A stretch of 64,000 bases of DNA from Halictus rubicundus. Taxonomy: Eukaryota; Arthropoda; Insecta; Hymenoptera; Halictidae. Location of the stretch: contig NW_027488632.1 in assembly GCF_050948215.1 (NCBI RefSeq), positions 682,001 through 746,000 of the forward strand, given 5' to 3'. A program made the translations under genes and the position numbers. Of the stretch, positions 60,411 through 64,000 are shown piece after piece. The notes below the pieces were generated by a model. That model had not been told where the DNA came from. It did no database searches and saw nothing but the letters and a program-made list of their open reading frames with translations. Numbering within the stretch: the stretch's first letter is position 1; each line of letters opens with the position of its first letter.

Positions 60411-61960
60411 ATCCTCAATCCTACCCTATCCCCTATCCTATCCTAACCTCTATCCTATCCTATCCTCTATCCTATCCAATCCTCTATCCTATCCTATCCT
60501 CTATCCTATCCTGTACTCTATCCTATCCTATTGTCTATCCTATACTATCCTCTAACCTATCCTATCCTCTATCCTATCCTATCCTGAAATCCTGTATCCT
60601 CCATCCTATCCTATCCTCTATCCTATCCTATCCTCAATCCTATCGTATCCTCTATCCTATCCTATCGTCTATCCTATAATATCCACTATATTATCCAATC
60701 CTCTATTCTATCCTCTATCCTATGCTCTATCCTATCCTATCCTCTATCCTACAATATCCGCTGTTCTATCCAATCCTCTATCGTATAATATCCTCTATCC
60801 TATCCGATACTCTATCCTATCGGATTATCTGTCCTAACCTATCCTTTATCCTATCCTATCGTCAATCCTATCCTATCCTCAATCTTACCCTATACCCTAT
60901 CCTATCCTATACTCTATCCTATCCCATCCTCTATCGTATCCTATCCTCTATCCTATCCTATCCTCTATCCTATCTTAACACTCTATCATACCCTATCCTT
61001 TATCCAAGCCTATCCTCAATCCTATCCCATACTCTATCCTATACTATCCTCTATCCTATATAATCCTCTATCCTATCCTATCCTCTATCCCATCGTATCC
61101 TATCCTCTATCCTATCCTATCCTATATCCTATAATATCCTCTATCCTATCCTCTATCCTATCCTATCCTCTATCCTATAATATCCTCTATCCTAACCTAT
61201 CCTCTATCCTATAATATCCTCTATCCTGTCCTATCCTATCCTCCATCCTATCCTATCCTCTATCGTGTCGTATCCCCTATCCTATCGTATCCTCTATCCT
61301 ATCCCATCCTCTTTCCTATCCTATCCTCTATCCTATCCTATCCTCTATCCTATAATATCCTCTATCCTAACCTATCCTCTATCCTATAATATCCTCTATC
61401 CTATCCAATCCCCTATCCTATCCTCAATCCTATGCTATCCCCTATCTTATCCTATCCTATCCTGTCCTCTAACCTATCCTATCCTCTATCCTATCCTACA
61501 CTATGTCCTATCCTATACTCTATCCCATCCTATCCTCTATCCTATCCTATCGTCAATCCTATAATATACTCTATCCTATCCAATCCTCTATCGTATCCTC
61601 TATCCTATTCTCTATCCTATCCTCTATCCTATCCTATCCTCAATGCTATCCTGTATCCTATCCAATCCTCTATCCTATCCTCTATCCTATCCTCTGTCCT
61701 ATCCTATCATCTATCCTATCCTATCCTCTATCCTATCCTCTGTCCTATCCTATCATCTATCCTATCCTATCCTCTATCCTATCCTATCCTCAATCCTACA
61801 ATATCCCATATCCTATCGAATCCTCTATCCTATCCTCTATCCTATCCTCTATCCTATCGTCTATCCTATAATATCCCCTATTTTATCCAATCCTCTATTC
61901 TATAATATCCTCTATCCTATATAATCCTTTATCGTATCCTATCCTCTATCCTATCCTATC
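60411..61960. repeat. Satellite of the 2159-bp class
   Basis: About 60411-61710 matches about 512-1811 at offset 59899, including the ctgaaatcctg patch (near 60585) and the taacactctatc patch. A short extra duplication of the ctctgtcctatcctatcatc region follows near 61720-61770. The left and right ends of the window therefore carry the same repeat class. Confidence 0.84.
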
Positions 61961-64000
61961 CTCTATCCTATCCCATCCTCTATCATATCCTGTCCTCTAT
62001 CCTATCCTGTTCTGTATCCTATCCCATCCTCTATCCTATCCTATCCTCTGTCCTATCCTATTTGCTATCCTATCCTATCCTCTATCCTATCCTGTCCTCT
62101 ATCCTATCCTGTCCTGTATCCTATGCTATCGTCTATCCTATCCTATCCTCTATTCTATCGTATCCTCTGTCCTATCCCATCCTCTATCGTATCCTATCCT
62201 CTATCCTATCCCATCCTTTATCGTATCCTAGCCTCTATCCTAACCTATCCTCTATCCTAAACCATCCTCTATCGTATCCTATCCTCTATCCTATCGTATC
62301 CTATATCCTATAATATCCTCTATCCTATCCTCAATCCTATCCTATCCCCTACCTTATCCTATCCTATCCTATCCTCTATCCTGTCCTATCCTCTATCCTA
62401 CAATATCCCCTATCCTATCCAATCCTCTATCCTATCCTCTATCCTACCCTCTATCCTATCGTCTATCCTATAAAATCCCCTATCCTATCCAATCCTCTAT
62501 TCTATAATATCCTCTATCGTATATAATCCTCTATCCTATCCCATCCTCTATTCTACCGTATCCTCTATCCTATCCCATCATTTATCGTATCCTATCCTCT
62601 ATCCTATCCTATCCTCTATCCTATCCCATCCTCTATCGTATCCTATCCTCTATTCTGTCGTATCCTCTATCCTATCCCATCCTTTATCGTATCCTATCCT
62701 CTATCCTATCGTCTATCCTATAATATCCCCTATCCTATCCTATCCTCTATCCTATCCTGTCCTGTATCCTATCCTATCCTCTATCCTATCCTATCCTCTA
62801 TCCTATCCCATCCTCTATCATATCCTGTCCTCTATCCTATCCTGTTCTGTATCCTATCCCATCCTCTATCCTATCCTATCCTCTATCCTATCCTATCCTG
62901 TATCCTATCCAATCGCCTATCCTATCCTCTATACTATCCTATCCTCAATCCTATAGTATCCTCTACCCTATCCTATCCTCTATTCTATCCTATCCTCTAT
63001 CCTATCAAATCCTCTATTCTATAATATCCTCTATCCTATCCAATCCTCTATCCTATCCTCTATCCTATCCTATCCTATCCTCTATCCTATCCTATCCTCT
63101 ATTCTATCGTATCCTCTATCCTATCCAATCCTTTATCGTATCCTATCCTCTATCCTATCGTCTATCCTATAATATCCCCTATCCTATCCTATCCTCTATC
63201 CTATCCTGTCCTGTATCCTATCCTATCCTCTATTCTATCCTCTATCCTATCCTCTATCCTATCCTATCCTATATCCTATACTATCCTCAATCCTATCCTA
63301 TTCTCTATCCTATCCTATCCTGTATAATATCCAATCGCCTATCCTATCCTCTATGCTATCCTATCCTCCATCCTATACTATCCTCTACCCTATCCTATCG
63401 TCTATTCTATCCTATACTCTATCCTATCCAATCCTCTGTTCTATAATATCCTCTATCCTATCCAATCCTCTATCCTATCCTCTATCCTATCCTATCCTAT
63501 CCTCTATCCTATCCTGTCCTCTATCCTATCCTCTATCCTATCCTATCCTCTATCCTATCCTATCCTCTATCCTATCCAATCCTCTATTCTATAATATCCT
63601 CTATCCTATCCTATCCTCTATCCTAACCCATCATTTATCGTATCCTATCCTCTATCCTATCCTATCCTCTATCCTATCCCATCCTCTATCGTATCCTATC
63701 CTCTATCCTATCGTATCCTATCCTCTATCCTATCGTATCCTATATCCTATAATATCCTCTATCCTATCCTATACTTTATCCTATCCTATTATCTATCCTA
63801 TCCTATCCTATCCTCTATCCTATCATATCCTATATCCTATAATATCCTCAATCCTATCCAATCATCTATCCTACCCTCTATCCTATCCTCTATCCTATCC
63901 TATCCTCAATCCTATCCTATCCCCTATCCTATCCTATCCTCTATCCTGTCGAATCCTCTGTCCTATCCTATCCTCTATCCTGTCGTATCGTCTGTCCTAT
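61961..64000. repeat. Satellite, ~1-kb-class unit then copy of 56.5-57.8 kb
   Basis: The marker TTG at 62062 matches 58748 (offset 3314). From about 62750 to the window edge the sequence matches about 56540-57790 at offset 6209, ending in the ctgtcgaatcc and gtcgtatcgtctg variants. The array is still running at 64000. Confidence 0.84.

Noticed and set aside
1..64000. True insect telomere (TTAGG)n
   Set aside because: Only isolated cctaacc variants appear; there is no run of perfect CCTAA units, and the array contains copia and BEL rather than telomere-specific non-LTR elements.

Overview
The window is eukaryotic and almost certainly from an insect. It is one uninterrupted satellite-DNA array that runs off both ends of the window. 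Three full-length LTR retrotransposons have inserted into it. There is no host gene, tRNA, rRNA, CRISPR array or bacterial feature. The insect assignment rests on the two retroelement types: a copia-like element whose primer-binding site matches the internal initiator-Met tRNA site used by Drosophila copia, and an insect-style BEL/Pao element. The wording of both polyproteins resembles elements I associate with ants and other Hymenoptera, but that narrower placement is only a guess.

The satellite is built from TATCC pentamers and TCTATCC heptamers. The commonest unit is the 17-mer TATCCTATCCTCTATCC; the other strand reads GGATAGAGGATAGGATA. Scattered variants organise it into higher-order repeats: a 2159-bp tandem pair at the left end, ~1017-bp units near 4-7, 24-27.5 and 49-51 kb, and a 1750-bp spacing near 58-60 kb. 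Larger blocks are copied across the window. About 9.75-22.15 kb recurs at about 36.58-48.99 kb, and about 4.9-9.5 kb recurs at about 49.2-53.8 kb. The many satellite 'ORFs' are artefacts: the plus strand has few stops, and 17 is not a multiple of 3, so all three frames read the same serine/tyrosine/proline/isoleucine/leucine pattern.

Layout: satellite 1-14619; copia-like element 1 at 14620-19263 (+); satellite 19264-27749; BEL/Pao element at 27750-34229 (-); satellite 34230-41448; copia-like element 2 at 41449-46092 (+); satellite 46093-64000. Every element has both LTRs, a 5-bp target-site duplication, a primer-binding site and one uninterrupted Gag-Pol reading frame (1293 aa for copia, 1728 aa for BEL). 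By eye the LTR pairs are identical within each element, so the insertions look recent.

The two copia elements are not independent insertions. They share the same TSD, the same flanking satellite and a constant offset of 26829 bp, so one insertion was later copied with at least 12 kb of satellite. Unoccupied versions of the copia and BEL target sites survive in other satellite copies and fix the element ends to the base. I found no new cellular or defence system. The most informative features are the duplication history, the telomere-like satellite and an unusual, apparently unprocessed 3' end on the copia element.
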